In this document: positions 27,599 to 36,606 of the stretch, piece by piece
Numbering within the stretch: position 1 is the first letter of the stretch
Layout of the letters: each line of letters begins with the position of its first letter
Assembly: GCF_002741055.1 (NCBI RefSeq)
Contig: NZ_CP016809.1
Coordinates: 1,364,001 to 1,428,000, forward strand
From: Paenibacillus ihbetae
Lineage (GTDB): Bacteria > Bacillota > Bacilli > Paenibacillales > Paenibacillaceae
Length of the DNA stretch: 64,000 nt
Direction of reading: 5' to 3'
Made by a program: the position numbers and the translations under genes
Notes under the pieces: generated by a model
Database searches by the model: none
What the model saw: the letters and a program-made list of their open reading frames with translations, nothing else
What the model was told of the DNA's origin: nothing

Positions 27599-28723
27599 TT
27601 AAATCAGCGAAGGACGAGTCAGCACCTTGACTCCCTTCGGCGCGTGAACGGCCACGAGCGCCCCTTGGTCGCCATTAACCTTGATCCATCCGAGGCCGGA
27701 AATGAACACATCGGTCCGGGAGCCTTTCGGAATACGGATTTCATGCCTTGTCCATTCCGGCAGCTCGGCCAGCCTCTCGCGGGTCGGCGGAGAGAGCAGC
27801 TCCCCAGCATGCTCTTCGAACAACGCATCCGCCCGTTCAAGCTTCGTCCGGTGAATGTTGAGCCTTCCGCTGATAAAGCACGTAAACGATTGATGGACTC
27901 CCTGCACGAAATCAAAGCGGGCAAAGCCGCCGAAGAACAGGGTCTGGCCTTCATTAAGCTGGTAAACCGCCGGCTTCAGCGGATTTTCCGGCATGACCTC
28001 ACGCAGGTCCTCCCGGCTCACGAGTTCGCTGTAACGCCAAGGGTACACAATGCCCGGGGTATCGATAATATCCCGTCCATCATCCAGCGGAATATGGACC
28101 ATATCCAGCGTGGTCCCCGGATAGCGTGAGGTGGTCAGCTCCTGCTCCAAGTCGCTGTAGTCGCGGATTAAGCGGTTGATCAGACTGGACTTTCCGACAT
28201 TGGTGGCACCGACGACATATACGTCCCGGTCCCCTCTGTGATAAGCAACCGTTTCAAGCAGCCGTTCAAAGCCCTGATTTTTCTTCGCACTACACAGAAC
28301 GATGTCTTCCGTCTTTAACCCATGTTCCTTGCACTGCTTCTGGACCCAATTCAGAACCTTGTTCCAGTTGGTTACCTTCGGCAAGAGATCGGTTTTATTG
28401 ACAGCCAGTATGACCGGATTATTTCCGACAAAACGCTGCAGTCCGGAAATCAGGCTCCCTTCGAAATCAAAAAGGTCCACGATATGAATGACCAGCGCAT
28501 TCTTTCCGCCGATCTGTCCCAACAAACGTAAAAATTCGTCCTGATCGACGGCAACCGAGGACGCTTCATTGTAATTTTTGATTCGGAAGCAGCGCTGGCA
28601 AATAACCGGATCGCGCTCCCATGCCTTCTCCGGCAAATAACCCGGCTGATCCTGGGCCGCGCTTTGCAGCCGGATTCCGCAGCCGCTGCATTTCTTGATG
28701 TCTTCGCCTGTTGACAAGGTCAT
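27599..28723 (-). CDS. yqeH: YqeH circularly permuted GTPase
   Basis: A 374-residue GTPase needed for 30S subunit assembly. The N-terminal zinc finger has Cys12, Cys15, Cys42 and Cys45. The GTPase motifs appear in permuted order: G4 NKTD (in AVNKTDLLPK) comes first, then G5 (CSAKKN), G1 GATNVGKSSL and G3 DTPG. A C-terminal RNA-binding domain follows. The ATG overlaps the yqeG stop (ATGA) with AGGAGGAA upstream, so the two are translationally coupled. Confidence 0.95.
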   Translation of the reverse strand: MTLSTGEDIKKCSGCGIRLQSAAQDQPGYLPEKAWERDPVICQRCFRIKNYNEASSVAVDQDEFLRLLGQIGGKNALVIHIVDLFDFEGSLISGLQRFVGNNPVILAVNKTDLLPKVTNWNKVLNWVQKQCKEHGLKTEDIVLCSAKKNQGFERLLETVAYHRGDRDVYVVGATNVGKSSLINRLIRDYSDLEQELTTSRYPGTTLDMVHIPLDDGRDIIDTPGIVYPWRYSELVSREDLREVMPENPLKPAVYQLNEGQTLFFGGFARFDFVQGVHQSFTCFISGRLNIHRTKLERADALFEEHAGELLSPPTRERLAELPEWTRHEIRIPKGSRTDVFISGLGWIKVNGDQGALVAVHAPKGVKVLTRPSLI

Positions 28724-29250
28724 GATTTCGGTTCCTCCTCAAGCCATAGTCCTTTTTTGCGCAGCCGGGTCAACGCAATCCGCTCCACCCGGCGGTTCAC
28801 CATGCGCGTAAACCAGCCCTCGTCATTAATGGCGATGGGCATCACCAAAACCGTATATAAACCGAGCCGGTTTCCGCCATAAACGTCGGTGAGCATTTGA
28901 TCGCCGACGACAATCGTTTTGTCCGCGGTCAGTTCCATCATCTTCATCGCCTTGCGGAACGGCGCATTGCTCGGCTTACGGGCTTCATGCACATATTGGA
29001 TATCGAGCGGCGTTGCGAATTTCGAGACCCGCTCAAGCTGGTTGTTCGAAACGATGATCAGCTGAAAGCCGATCTCCTTCACTTTCTTAAACCAGTCCAC
29101 GAGCTCCGGCGTGGCGAGCGGCGCCTTCGCGCCGACGAGCGTATTGTCGAGATCCGTAATGATGCCGCGATATCCTTGCTCGTACAGCTCTTCCAGGTCA
29201 ATATCGAAAACCGTATTGACACGGAGCTTCGGAATTAGCATTTCAAACAA
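28720..29250 (-). CDS. yqeG: YqeG HAD-family (IIIA) phosphatase
   Basis: A protein of about 176 residues with the HAD nucleophile motif DLDNTL (in IITDLDNTLVGA), motif II IIVSNN and the acidic motif VGDQMLTDVYGGNR. Relatives dephosphorylate phosphatidylglycerophosphate or small metabolites; no substrate can be assigned. The start is uncertain: TTG at 29250 fits the GAGGTG ribosome site (six-base gap) best, while the GTG at 29259 and the ATG at 29241 are also in frame. It heads the conserved yqe block here. 29260-29507 holds no gene, only a GGCGGCCT/AGGCCGCC inverted repeat (29390-29438) with a long loop. Confidence 0.88.
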   Translation of the reverse strand: MFEMLIPKLRVNTVFDIDLEELYEQGYRGIITDLDNTLVGAKAPLATPELVDWFKKVKEIGFQLIIVSNNQLERVSKFATPLDIQYVHEARKPSNAPFRKAMKMMELTADKTIVVGDQMLTDVYGGNRLGLYTVLVMPIAINDEGWFTRMVNRRVERIALTRLRKKGLWLEEEPKS

Positions 29251-29507
29251 TTTCGTCACCTCAATTTCATACGAAAAACTATACCATAATCCGGTTCCGT
29301 AGTAAAAATAATCACGAGCAAAAGCTCTTGAATCGTTAATACCGAAATATTCAGCAAAAGACCACCGTCATCCCCACTAAAGGGACTCGGGCGGCCTATG
29401 CATTTACCGTTGCCGGTTAAGATCTGAATAAGGCCGCCTCCGGGATCAAGCCGCTAAGGGCGAAACTCCCTCCTCTTCACTTGGACGAGGACTGCCACGC
29501 GCTTTCC

Positions 29508-31721
29508 TTAAGCCAGACGTACCTTCCGAATCATTTTTTTGAGGACCTCCGCATCGGCCTGAACAAGACGCCACTGCTCCTCCGACACCTCAGCCGGACT
29601 ATAGCGGGCCGCCTCGAACTGCTGCAGCAGCGGCTTCAGCTGCGGCTCCAGCAATGGATGGGCCTCGCTCCAGCGGCGGACCGATTCGCGCAGCGTTTCA
29701 TTGTCCTGACGGACCAACCCTTTGCGCTGCACCGACCTCAGCCATCGCTCGGTCTCCGCAATGACCTTGTCGGCTGCGGACAGCGGCTTGCCTGCACGGA
29801 GACGCGCCCCGGCAAACCGCAGATTAATGCGCATTCTCCACAAAATATAAACGATCCACAGTCCAATCACAACAGCTGCCGCGATGCCGATGCCTTTCCC
29901 CCATCCGGAAGATTGATCGCCAGATGTATTGGCAGATGTCGTTTCCGCCTCTTCCTGTTCCTCTTCTTGTACCTCTTCTTGAACCACCGGCTCGGCTTCA
30001 GGCTCGCCCGTAAGGAGCGGCATACTGAAGCCCGGTGTTGCCTCAATCGGAATCCAGCCGTAATCGCCGAAGTACACCTCGACCCAAGAGTGGGCGTCGG
30101 CATTCGTTACCGTATAGGTCCCGCTGCTGACCGGACTCTGCCCGTCCATCGGGATGTATTCGCTGGCAGAGCTGCTTCCTGGCGCATAACCTTTTACCCA
30201 GCGTGCAGGGATATCCAGCGATCGGGTCATCATCACCATCGCGGTGGAGAAGTAATCGCAATACCCCTCCCGGACTTCAAACAGGAAGCTGTCCACAAAA
30301 TCCTCGCTTTGCTTGCGCGACAGGTCAGGCGTATTGGTGTAAGAGTAGTTGCTCTGTAAGTATTGTTGCAGCAAAATGACCTTATCATACGGCGTTTCTG
30401 CCGATTCCGTGATTTGCTCGGCCAAATCGGTCACGCGGTCAGGAAAATTCCTCGGGATTTGGAGATAAGCATCATCCGGGGAACCGCCGTAAAGTTCACT
30501 ATAGGTTTTGCCCCTAAGCTCTTCAAGCGGAATGACAGGGACCTCCGATACCAGCGTATAGCTCTTCGGGTAATCGCCGTTTCGTTCCTCTTGCAGATGC
30601 AGCTCCGCCCCTTCGGATACCCAGCTCAGCCGCTCCGGATCGATAACCTCATCCAGCATTTGAACCTCACGGATCTTATAAGCACCGAACAGGACCGGAT
30701 ATTCGGTATCGTTCAGCATCGTGACCGTTTGCTTCACGGTCTTGGTCGGCACGGAGCTGGCCTCTTCATCGGAAAGGCTTTCCCCGATCCCCACATCGGC
30801 CCCCGAGCGTCTTCCGCTCCGGTCGGCCCAGCCTGTTCCGGAGTACACGGCCCTTGTCTCCCCGCGCCAATAACTGCGCTCTTCGGCACTGACCGACATC
30901 ACGGGAGAGTAATCGAAGTTGAAGCCGCTGCCCAGATCATTATCGCCTCTGCCATACCCGGACGAGCTCTCCACCGGAGCTTCGATCAAGGTACCGGTAC
31001 CGTTCGTGCTGATGCCCGATAACGGCACTCCGCTCCATTCTCTCCACGCCGTATAAGGGTCGGTCAGCGTCGGATTGATGTGCGGCATATTGACCCCTGC
31101 AACGATAATGAGCGAGAAGATGACGAGAATGTTGGCAATGATTTTAAACGGAGATCTGGATAAGTTAACCCATCCTTGCGGGAACCGTCTCCGAAAGCGG
31201 TTGAAGTGGTTCGTCACAAGCCAGCCCATGCCTGCTCCGGCTACCCATGCCGTCTCATCCCAAAGGGTGACCTTCGTGAACGAATCCAGAACCGCAAGGC
31301 CGATCACGTTCAGTCCGACAACAAACAGAATGCGCCGCTTGGTCTTCGCCCAGAGAAATATAAAGACGAAAATTGCCCACGCTGCGACAGCAAACCATAC
31401 ATAAGGAAATAAATACATCAATTCATCGGATAATACCGTGTCCGGTCCGAATGAAGGCACCGGCCTGCCGCCGGCTTCCAGCAGCTTGAACACGCTGTAC
31501 AGGATCAATAGGAATTGCAATACCAGCCTCAACACCTGCTTGAGCGGAATCAGCGCTTCAATTACTGCCGTAATGGTAATGGCGGCAATGACGATCGCCG
31601 TCGTCTCCGACAGCCAGATGGATTCCGTGAAGGATACCCATTGCATGCCGATGATCCAAATCCACAGCACCGTCAGCGTATTAAAAAATGTCGTTGACAG
31701 CTTATCGAGCCAAAGCTTCAA
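29508..31721 (-). CDS. Membrane transglutaminase-like protein (TgpA/DUF3488 type)
   Basis: A protein of about 737 residues: six or so N-terminal membrane helices (to about 200), an extracytoplasmic region, a transglutaminase-like cysteine-protease fold with Cys in REGYCDYFSTAM, His in DAHSWVEVYF and Asp in FGDYGWIPIEAT, then a late membrane helix (about 605-630) and a cytoplasmic DUF4129-like tail. The long frame starts at 31778, but the TTG at 31721 overlaps the DUF58 stop as TTGA and has GGTGGAG upstream, so coupled initiation there is more likely. Last of three genes with MoxR and DUF58 proteins. Confidence 0.85.
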   Translation of the reverse strand: MKLWLDKLSTTFFNTLTVLWIWIIGMQWVSFTESIWLSETTAIVIAAITITAVIEALIPLKQVLRLVLQFLLILYSVFKLLEAGGRPVPSFGPDTVLSDELMYLFPYVWFAVAAWAIFVFIFLWAKTKRRILFVVGLNVIGLAVLDSFTKVTLWDETAWVAGAGMGWLVTNHFNRFRRRFPQGWVNLSRSPFKIIANILVIFSLIIVAGVNMPHINPTLTDPYTAWREWSGVPLSGISTNGTGTLIEAPVESSSGYGRGDNDLGSGFNFDYSPVMSVSAEERSYWRGETRAVYSGTGWADRSGRRSGADVGIGESLSDEEASSVPTKTVKQTVTMLNDTEYPVLFGAYKIREVQMLDEVIDPERLSWVSEGAELHLQEERNGDYPKSYTLVSEVPVIPLEELRGKTYSELYGGSPDDAYLQIPRNFPDRVTDLAEQITESAETPYDKVILLQQYLQSNYSYTNTPDLSRKQSEDFVDSFLFEVREGYCDYFSTAMVMMTRSLDIPARWVKGYAPGSSSASEYIPMDGQSPVSSGTYTVTNADAHSWVEVYFGDYGWIPIEATPGFSMPLLTGEPEAEPVVQEEVQEEEQEEAETTSANTSGDQSSGWGKGIGIAAAVVIGLWIVYILWRMRINLRFAGARLRAGKPLSAADKVIAETERWLRSVQRKGLVRQDNETLRESVRRWSEAHPLLEPQLKPLLQQFEAARYSPAEVSEEQWRLVQADAEVLKKMIRKVRLA

Positions 31722-32965
31722 GCAACTCCACCCCCCAACGCAGCAGGCAGCTCCTCGAGCGACGAGACGGAATAACATGATATCCCCCGCGACCTCAGGA
31801 TCGAGATCGATTCATCGCGAAGCGCCTTGCCCCCAGGGTTCATAATTTGCAGGAAGCATGGATTCATGCCTCGGGCTTCCACCCAGCGCAGAACTTCGGA
31901 TGCCTCCCGGCCGCTCATCGGACTGATGAGCAGGAGCACGGCTCCCTGCGGGAAATGGCGGTAAGAGCGCTCAAGCTCGGCAATCAGGCTCCCCTTGCGG
32001 TTGTAATCGACATCAACCAAATGCTGAATCATCCGCATACGCTCCCCTGCCTGCTCTGTCGGAGGAAACAGCTTGCCTTCCTCTGTGGCCGTAAACAAGC
32101 CCGTTCCCGCATGCTCTTTCGCCCCATATTCAATCAGCGAAGCGGCCGCAGAGACGGCAACCTCGAATTGCTGATCGCTCACATAAGCGTTCTCGGCGCC
32201 ATCCAGGACGATCAGCGTCTTGGGAAAGGATTCGTGCTCGAACTCCTTGGATTTCCACGAACCGGTCTTCGCCGTCGCATTCCAGTGAATCCGAGAAATC
32301 CGGTCTCCATAAACATAGTCACGCACCCCATTAATTTGCGTCGTCTCCCGCCTTGAGGCCGAAACCGTCGTGTGGGTCCCGCCAAGCCGGGATCTATGGA
32401 TATTCCGGTTCCATTTCGGAATATAAATCGTTCTGGGGAGGACCCGGAACTCGGTGTTCACTTCAATCCGTCCCCGATGCTCCATGATGCCGAAGATATC
32501 CTCGCTGATACATTCCGTCCCGGCGAACGCATACCGTCCCCGCTCGAGAGGCGGAGTCAGGAAGACGAGTACCCCGGCACCGCGCATGTTCGGGATGATG
32601 CTGTCTTCGAATGACCAGGAATCGCCGTTATGTCGTTGCAGCACTTCCTTGACGACCAGGTACGGCATCGGCAACAACCCTGGAACGTTCACATCGAGCC
32701 GAACGCGTACCTGCTCCCCTGCATGAAGCTGATCACGGCGTTCCCGGTCACCGAGAATGACGCGCTTCGCTTTTACACGCCTCACTCCGCCAAAGCCTGC
32801 TCCGATGACATAGACGGATAAGAGGCTGACCATCGAAAAGAGCATGAGCGAGGTTTTCCCCCCTTGAAACAACACGTACAGAAGACATAAGCACCAAACC
32901 GTCAATACCGCTGCCAGTCTGGACGGCTGCATGCCATTAAGAAATACGGAAACGGCGCGCCGCAT
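31718..32965 (-). CDS. DUF58 domain membrane protein
   Basis: A 415-residue protein with two N-terminal membrane helices (about 16-52) and the DUF58 core, including YVYGDRISRIHWNATAKTG (the family's hallmark) and a vWA-like C-terminal part (LIVLDGAE). DUF58 proteins are nearly always paired with MoxR ATPases and a transglutaminase, as here; the process they serve is not established. The ATG follows GGGGAGA that overlaps the end of the MoxR gene (2-bp gap). Confidence 0.88.
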   Translation of the reverse strand: MRRAVSVFLNGMQPSRLAAVLTVWCLCLLYVLFQGGKTSLMLFSMVSLLSVYVIGAGFGGVRRVKAKRVILGDRERRDQLHAGEQVRVRLDVNVPGLLPMPYLVVKEVLQRHNGDSWSFEDSIIPNMRGAGVLVFLTPPLERGRYAFAGTECISEDIFGIMEHRGRIEVNTEFRVLPRTIYIPKWNRNIHRSRLGGTHTTVSASRRETTQINGVRDYVYGDRISRIHWNATAKTGSWKSKEFEHESFPKTLIVLDGAENAYVSDQQFEVAVSAAASLIEYGAKEHAGTGLFTATEEGKLFPPTEQAGERMRMIQHLVDVDYNRKGSLIAELERSYRHFPQGAVLLLISPMSGREASEVLRWVEARGMNPCFLQIMNPGGKALRDESISILRSRGISCYSVSSLEELPAALGGGVA

Positions 32966-32967
32966 GC

Positions 32968-33924
32968 TTATCTCCCCATTTGAACAGGCACTTTAACCTG
33001 TCGCAAAATAAAGTCCAGCACCGACTCGGGCGTTGCATTATCGAGCCGTGCTTCCGGACGCAGCATAATCCGGTGGGAGAGAACGTAAGGGGCAAGCGTC
33101 TTCACATCGTCAGGCAGCACGTAATCACGTTCTTGTAGGAAGGCAAAGGCTTTGGCCGCATTCATGAAGGACAGCGTTGCCCGCGGGCTTGCGCCCAGCA
33201 TGACGGAAGGATGCTCCCGCGTCGAGCGGGTGATGTTCAACAAGTAATCGGCAACCGGTTCGCCGATAAATATGTCGCGGATCTCGCGCTGAATCGCGGA
33301 GACGGTATCCATATGCGTCACAGGCTTCAGCCGATCCGACAGCTGTCCGTCCTTCGAGGCATACATGAGCTGCTTCTCGGTTGCCGCATCGGGATATCCG
33401 AGGCTTAGCTTCAGCATGAAACGGTCAAGCTGCGCCTCCGGAAGCATGTAGGTTCCCTCAAAATCAATCGGGTTCTGGGTGGCGCACAGCATGAACGGAT
33501 GCGGAAGCTCATGCGTCTCTCCGTCCACGGTCACGCTGCGCTCTTCCATGACCTCAAGCAGAGCGGACTGCGTCTTGGTCGTGGCCCGGTTAATCTCATC
33601 CGCCAGCAAAATATTGGTCATGACCGGTCCCGGCCGGAAATAAAACATTTCATCACGGGGGTGAAATACGGAAACCCCTGTTATATCACTCGGAAGAATG
33701 TCCGGATTGCATTGAATGCGCCGGTAATCTCCCTGCATGGATTTAGCCAAAGCTTTGATCAATTGCGTTTTTCCCGTTCCGGGAACGTCCTCGATCAGAA
33801 CATGTCCACCAGCGAGCAGCGCCGTAAGGAGCAATTGGATCTCGAATTCTTTGCCTAGCAGGCACGACTCCAGATTGGATCGCACCGAGGAAATGATTTT
33901 CATGGATTCTTGGCTTACGGGCAT
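32968..33924 (-). CDS. MoxR-family AAA+ ATPase
   Basis: A 318-residue AAA+ ATPase: Walker A GTGKT (49-53, in EDVPGTGKTQLIKALA), Walker B NILLADEIN, and sensor segments ATQNPID and LGASPRATLSFM. MoxR ATPases act as chaperones that help mature or insert partner proteins; the partners are probably the DUF58 and transglutaminase proteins encoded next. The ATG follows a good AGGAGG. It heads the three-gene operon. Confidence 0.9.
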   Translation of the reverse strand: MPVSQESMKIISSVRSNLESCLLGKEFEIQLLLTALLAGGHVLIEDVPGTGKTQLIKALAKSMQGDYRRIQCNPDILPSDITGVSVFHPRDEMFYFRPGPVMTNILLADEINRATTKTQSALLEVMEERSVTVDGETHELPHPFMLCATQNPIDFEGTYMLPEAQLDRFMLKLSLGYPDAATEKQLMYASKDGQLSDRLKPVTHMDTVSAIQREIRDIFIGEPVADYLLNITRSTREHPSVMLGASPRATLSFMNAAKAFAFLQERDYVLPDDVKTLAPYVLSHRIMLRPEARLDNATPESVLDFILRQVKVPVQMGR

Positions 33925-34050
33925 GTATGACTAACCTCCTGTAAGGGAATAAATACTTAATTTAGTACTATTGTACATGATCGAGGTCGCGGAGTACATT
34001 CGAAGCCATATTTTGTTCCTTAACCAAATCCCGGGCTTGCCCTAAACGGC

Positions 34051-34077
34051 AAAAAGCCCTGGTTGTTTAACCAGGGC
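34051..34077 (-). terminator. Terminator of the spoVA operon
   Basis: GCCCTGGTT (34056-34064) pairs with AACCAGGGC (34069-34077) around a four-base loop and is followed on the minus strand by TTTTT. It lies 26 bp after the spoVAEb stop. Confidence 0.88.
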
Positions 34078-34102
34078 GCATGATGTCTTGACGGCTGTAG
34101 CA

Positions 34103-34453
34103 TTAGCCTTTCGGCCTTACCAGCAGTGCGGCAATAAAAGAAAAAATGATCGCCGAGGATATCCCTGCACTCGTTACTTCGAATATCCCCGTGACGACCC
34201 CGATCCAGCCGTCCCTCTCCAGCTCCGTCAAGGCTCCGTGAACGAGGGAGTTGCCGAAGCTGGTGATCGGAACCGAGGCTCCGGCTCCGGCAAATTTGAC
34301 AAGCGGTTCATACAGTCCGAACCCGTCGGCAATTGCGCCGGCCACGACGAGGGTGCTCATCGTATGCGCCGGGGTCAGCTTTATAACATCCATCATGATT
34401 TGCCCGATCACACAGATCAGACCGCCAATGATAAAAGCCCATAAAAACTGCAT
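34103..34453 (-). CDS. spoVAE: Stage V sporulation protein AE (SpoVAEb type)
   Basis: A 116-residue, very hydrophobic protein with three to four membrane helices, the SpoVAEb form of the SpoVA channel that moves dipicolinic acid into and out of the spore. The conserved segments FAGAGASVPITSFGNSLVHGA and GGLICVIGQ are clear and are shared with SpoVAC. The ATG shares its first base with the spoVAD stop (TGATG). The longer frame to 34498 runs back into spoVAD and is rejected. Confidence 0.93.
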   Translation of the reverse strand: MQFLWAFIIGGLICVIGQIMMDVIKLTPAHTMSTLVVAGAIADGFGLYEPLVKFAGAGASVPITSFGNSLVHGALTELERDGWIGVVTGIFEVTSAGISSAIIFSFIAALLVRPKG

Positions 34454-35472
34454 CACTTGGATCCTCCCGTCTCTATAGCTACTGCATGAGCAATGCACGG
34501 GATGCTCTCGCCCTGCTGATATGACAGCGGCGACAGCAGGGCACCCGTAGCAACGACCAGCACCTTGTTTAGTTCTCCTTTACGCATCCGGTTCAAGATA
34601 TGGCCGTAAGTCACAACGGCTGAGCAGCCGCAGCCGCTGCCGCCGGCATTGACATACTTCTGTTTTTCCAGATCGTAAATCATCAGACCGCAGTCGGCAA
34701 AAACCGTGCCGTCCATGATGACATCGTTCTGCTTCAGAAGATCCTTGGCAATCGGCAGGCCGACGGATGCCAGGTCACCGGTCACGATCAAATCATAATC
34801 CTTGGCTTGTCTGCCGGTGTCTTGGAAATGCTTCGTAATCGTATCGGCCGCCGCCGGTGCCATCGCGGCTCCCATATTGAAGGGATCCTTGATGCCCAGG
34901 TCCACGACCTTCCCGATCGTGGCGTAGGTGACGTGCGGTCCGTCCCCCTCACTGGAGACGACGGAGCAGCCTGCTCCCGTAATGGTGTACTGGGCATACG
35001 GAGGCTTTTGCGAGCCGTATTCCGTCGGATAACGGAACTGCTTCTCCACCGTACAGTTATGGCTGGCCGTGCCTGCCATCACATATTTCGCGGAGCCCGA
35101 ATCCACGATCATCGAAGCGACCGCAAGGCTTTCCATAGAGGTGGAGCATGCGCCGAATACGCCGAGATACGGGACGCCCAGCTGCCTTGCGGCAAAGGAG
35201 CTGCTGATGATCTGGTTCATCAGATCTCCGCCTACAAAGAACTGAAGCTCATCCTCTTTAATCCCGGCCTTCTCAGCAGCTTTCCTCGAAGCGTCCTCAA
35301 GGAGCTTGCGTTCCGCCTTCTCCCAGGTTTTCTCATTGATCTCGATGTTGTCGTATATATAATCGAAGTCTTCCGCCAGCGGCCCCTCTCCCTCTTCAGG
35401 CCCGACAATTGTACCGGTGCCGATAATGACCGGTTTGTTCTCGAACTGCCACGTTTGACCGATAATCTTCAT
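34453..35472 (-). CDS. spoVAD: Stage V sporulation protein AD (SpoVAD)
   Basis: A 339-residue thiolase-fold protein, the soluble SpoVA component that binds dipicolinic acid. It lacks enzyme activity but keeps fold landmarks: FGACSTSMESLAVA, GTASHNCTVEKQFRYPTEYG and GGSGCGCSAVVTYGHIL. The ATG follows AGGAGGTAA-like GGAGGTAACG. It lies between spoVAC (6-bp gap) and spoVAEb. Only C, D and Eb are present here; spoVAA, AB and AF are absent from this locus. Confidence 0.95.
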   Translation of the reverse strand: MKIIGQTWQFENKPVIIGTGTIVGPEEGEGPLAEDFDYIYDNIEINEKTWEKAERKLLEDASRKAAEKAGIKEDELQFFVGGDLMNQIISSSFAARQLGVPYLGVFGACSTSMESLAVASMIVDSGSAKYVMAGTASHNCTVEKQFRYPTEYGSQKPPYAQYTITGAGCSVVSSEGDGPHVTYATIGKVVDLGIKDPFNMGAAMAPAAADTITKHFQDTGRQAKDYDLIVTGDLASVGLPIAKDLLKQNDVIMDGTVFADCGLMIYDLEKQKYVNAGGSGCGCSAVVTYGHILNRMRKGELNKVLVVATGALLSPLSYQQGESIPCIAHAVAIETGGSK

Positions 35473-35478
35473 CTCGCG

Positions 35479-35970
35479 TTACCTCCCTCCGATGCCGAGT
35501 ACGGCGTAGATGATGCCGATGATAAACGCCGCAACGGTACCGAACACGATCACGGAGCCGGCAAGCTTAAACATGCTTGCCCCTACACCGAGGACCAATC
35601 CCTCCGCCCGGTGCTCCAAAGCAGCCGAGCACATGGAGTTGGCAAAGCCCGTAACCGGCACCGCGCTTCCGGCACCGGCCCATTGGGCAATTTTGTCGTA
35701 TACGCCAAAGCTGGTCAAAATGACGGAAATGATAATAAGAACGGCAACCGTCGGGTTGCTCGCTTCCGTCGTGCTCATATCGAACACGGTCATGAAAAAG
35801 CGCTGAATGCATTGACCGATCAAACAGATGAGGCCGCCGACCAAAAAGGCGCGTACACAGTTTTTAAGTACGGCGCGGGGAGGCTCGTGTTTCTTCGCAA
35901 GCGCCTGATATTCGGACGAGCTCATCGTGCTGATATCAGACTTTGGCTTTTGGTTGTTGGAACCGGACAT
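35479..35970 (-). CDS. spoVAC: Stage V sporulation protein AC (SpoVAC)
   Basis: A 163-residue membrane protein with about four helices, likely the mechanosensitive channel part of SpoVA. The hallmark GAGSAVPVTGFANSMCSAALEHRAEG is present (compare the related segment in SpoVAEb). The frame is open to 36099, but the ATG at 35970 with GGAGGTG eight bases upstream gives the usual MSGSNNQKPK start. CATACTT about 25 bases before the ribosome site resembles a SigG -10, but no -35 could be matched. Confidence 0.94.
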   Translation of the reverse strand: MSGSNNQKPKSDISTMSSSEYQALAKKHEPPRAVLKNCVRAFLVGGLICLIGQCIQRFFMTVFDMSTTEASNPTVAVLIIISVILTSFGVYDKIAQWAGAGSAVPVTGFANSMCSAALEHRAEGLVLGVGASMFKLAGSVIVFGTVAAFIIGIIYAVLGIGGR

Positions 35971-36197
35971 TTGGTTACACCTCCGCTGAATATTTAAGTA
36001 TGGATTCTTCAACCAGCCTCGGAAAGCCATTATGGATATCACTCGATAATCATTATGCTTTGAACGAACTTCCTTTATGTTTGGAAAATCATCCTTCATT
36101 CGCTGCCGCGCGGTGTGATAGCTGTTTGAATGATTCCCTTCCTCAGGGAACAGCGCTTCACGGCGGCACGGCTAGCCGATGGGGCAAGATTAAACGC

Positions 36198-36231
36198 AAA
36201 AAAGGCAGCCTTCCGTAACCGGAATGCCGCC
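36198..36231 (-). terminator. Terminator after the 37-residue peptide gene
   Basis: On the minus strand GGCGGCATTCCG pairs with CGGAAGGCTGCC around GTTA with one mismatch, and a run of six T follows. It is 55 bp after the small gene stop and isolates it from spoVAC. Confidence 0.8.
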
Positions 36232-36285
36232 GATCTTAGCCGCCTCTTTCAAGAAACTTAAATGAAGCCGTAATCGGTTCGCCCA

Positions 36286-36399
36286 TTAAGCCAAAAAATA
36301 TTTCAGCAATATGACGAGCAGTATGAAAAGAATGATTATGAGCAGAAACTCGCGGAAATCTGCATGCCGGCCGTATAAATCTACTCCGTATTCGCCCAT
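36286..36399 (-). CDS. Small single-helix membrane peptide (37 aa)
   Basis: A 37-residue open frame, MGEYGVDLYGRHADFRE followed by a hydrophobic helix (residues 18-37, FLLIIILFILLVILLKYFLA). AGGGGAAGGG precedes the ATG by about eight bases and a clean terminator follows, so it looks like a real monocistronic gene. The short Gly/Tyr-containing head and single helix resemble small sporulation peptides of the YjcZ kind, and it sits next to the spoVA operon, but no specific match is claimed. Confidence 0.6.
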   Translation of the reverse strand: MGEYGVDLYGRHADFREFLLIIILFILLVILLKYFLA

Positions 36400-36606
36400 T
36401 TTTTTCGCCCTTCCCCTGTCCATGACTCATTGACATGTTTTATTCCAGCGTATTCTCCGGCAATCTTTTGGTGCTTGGACGATGTATTTTCTCCAGGTCG
36501 AGATCGCGATTGTTCCACGGGCTGTAATGTAGACTTTTGCAATATATAGGGGCATACTATAAAGGATGAACTCATACATACCTTTTCCAAAGGAGCGAAT
36601 AGCCAT

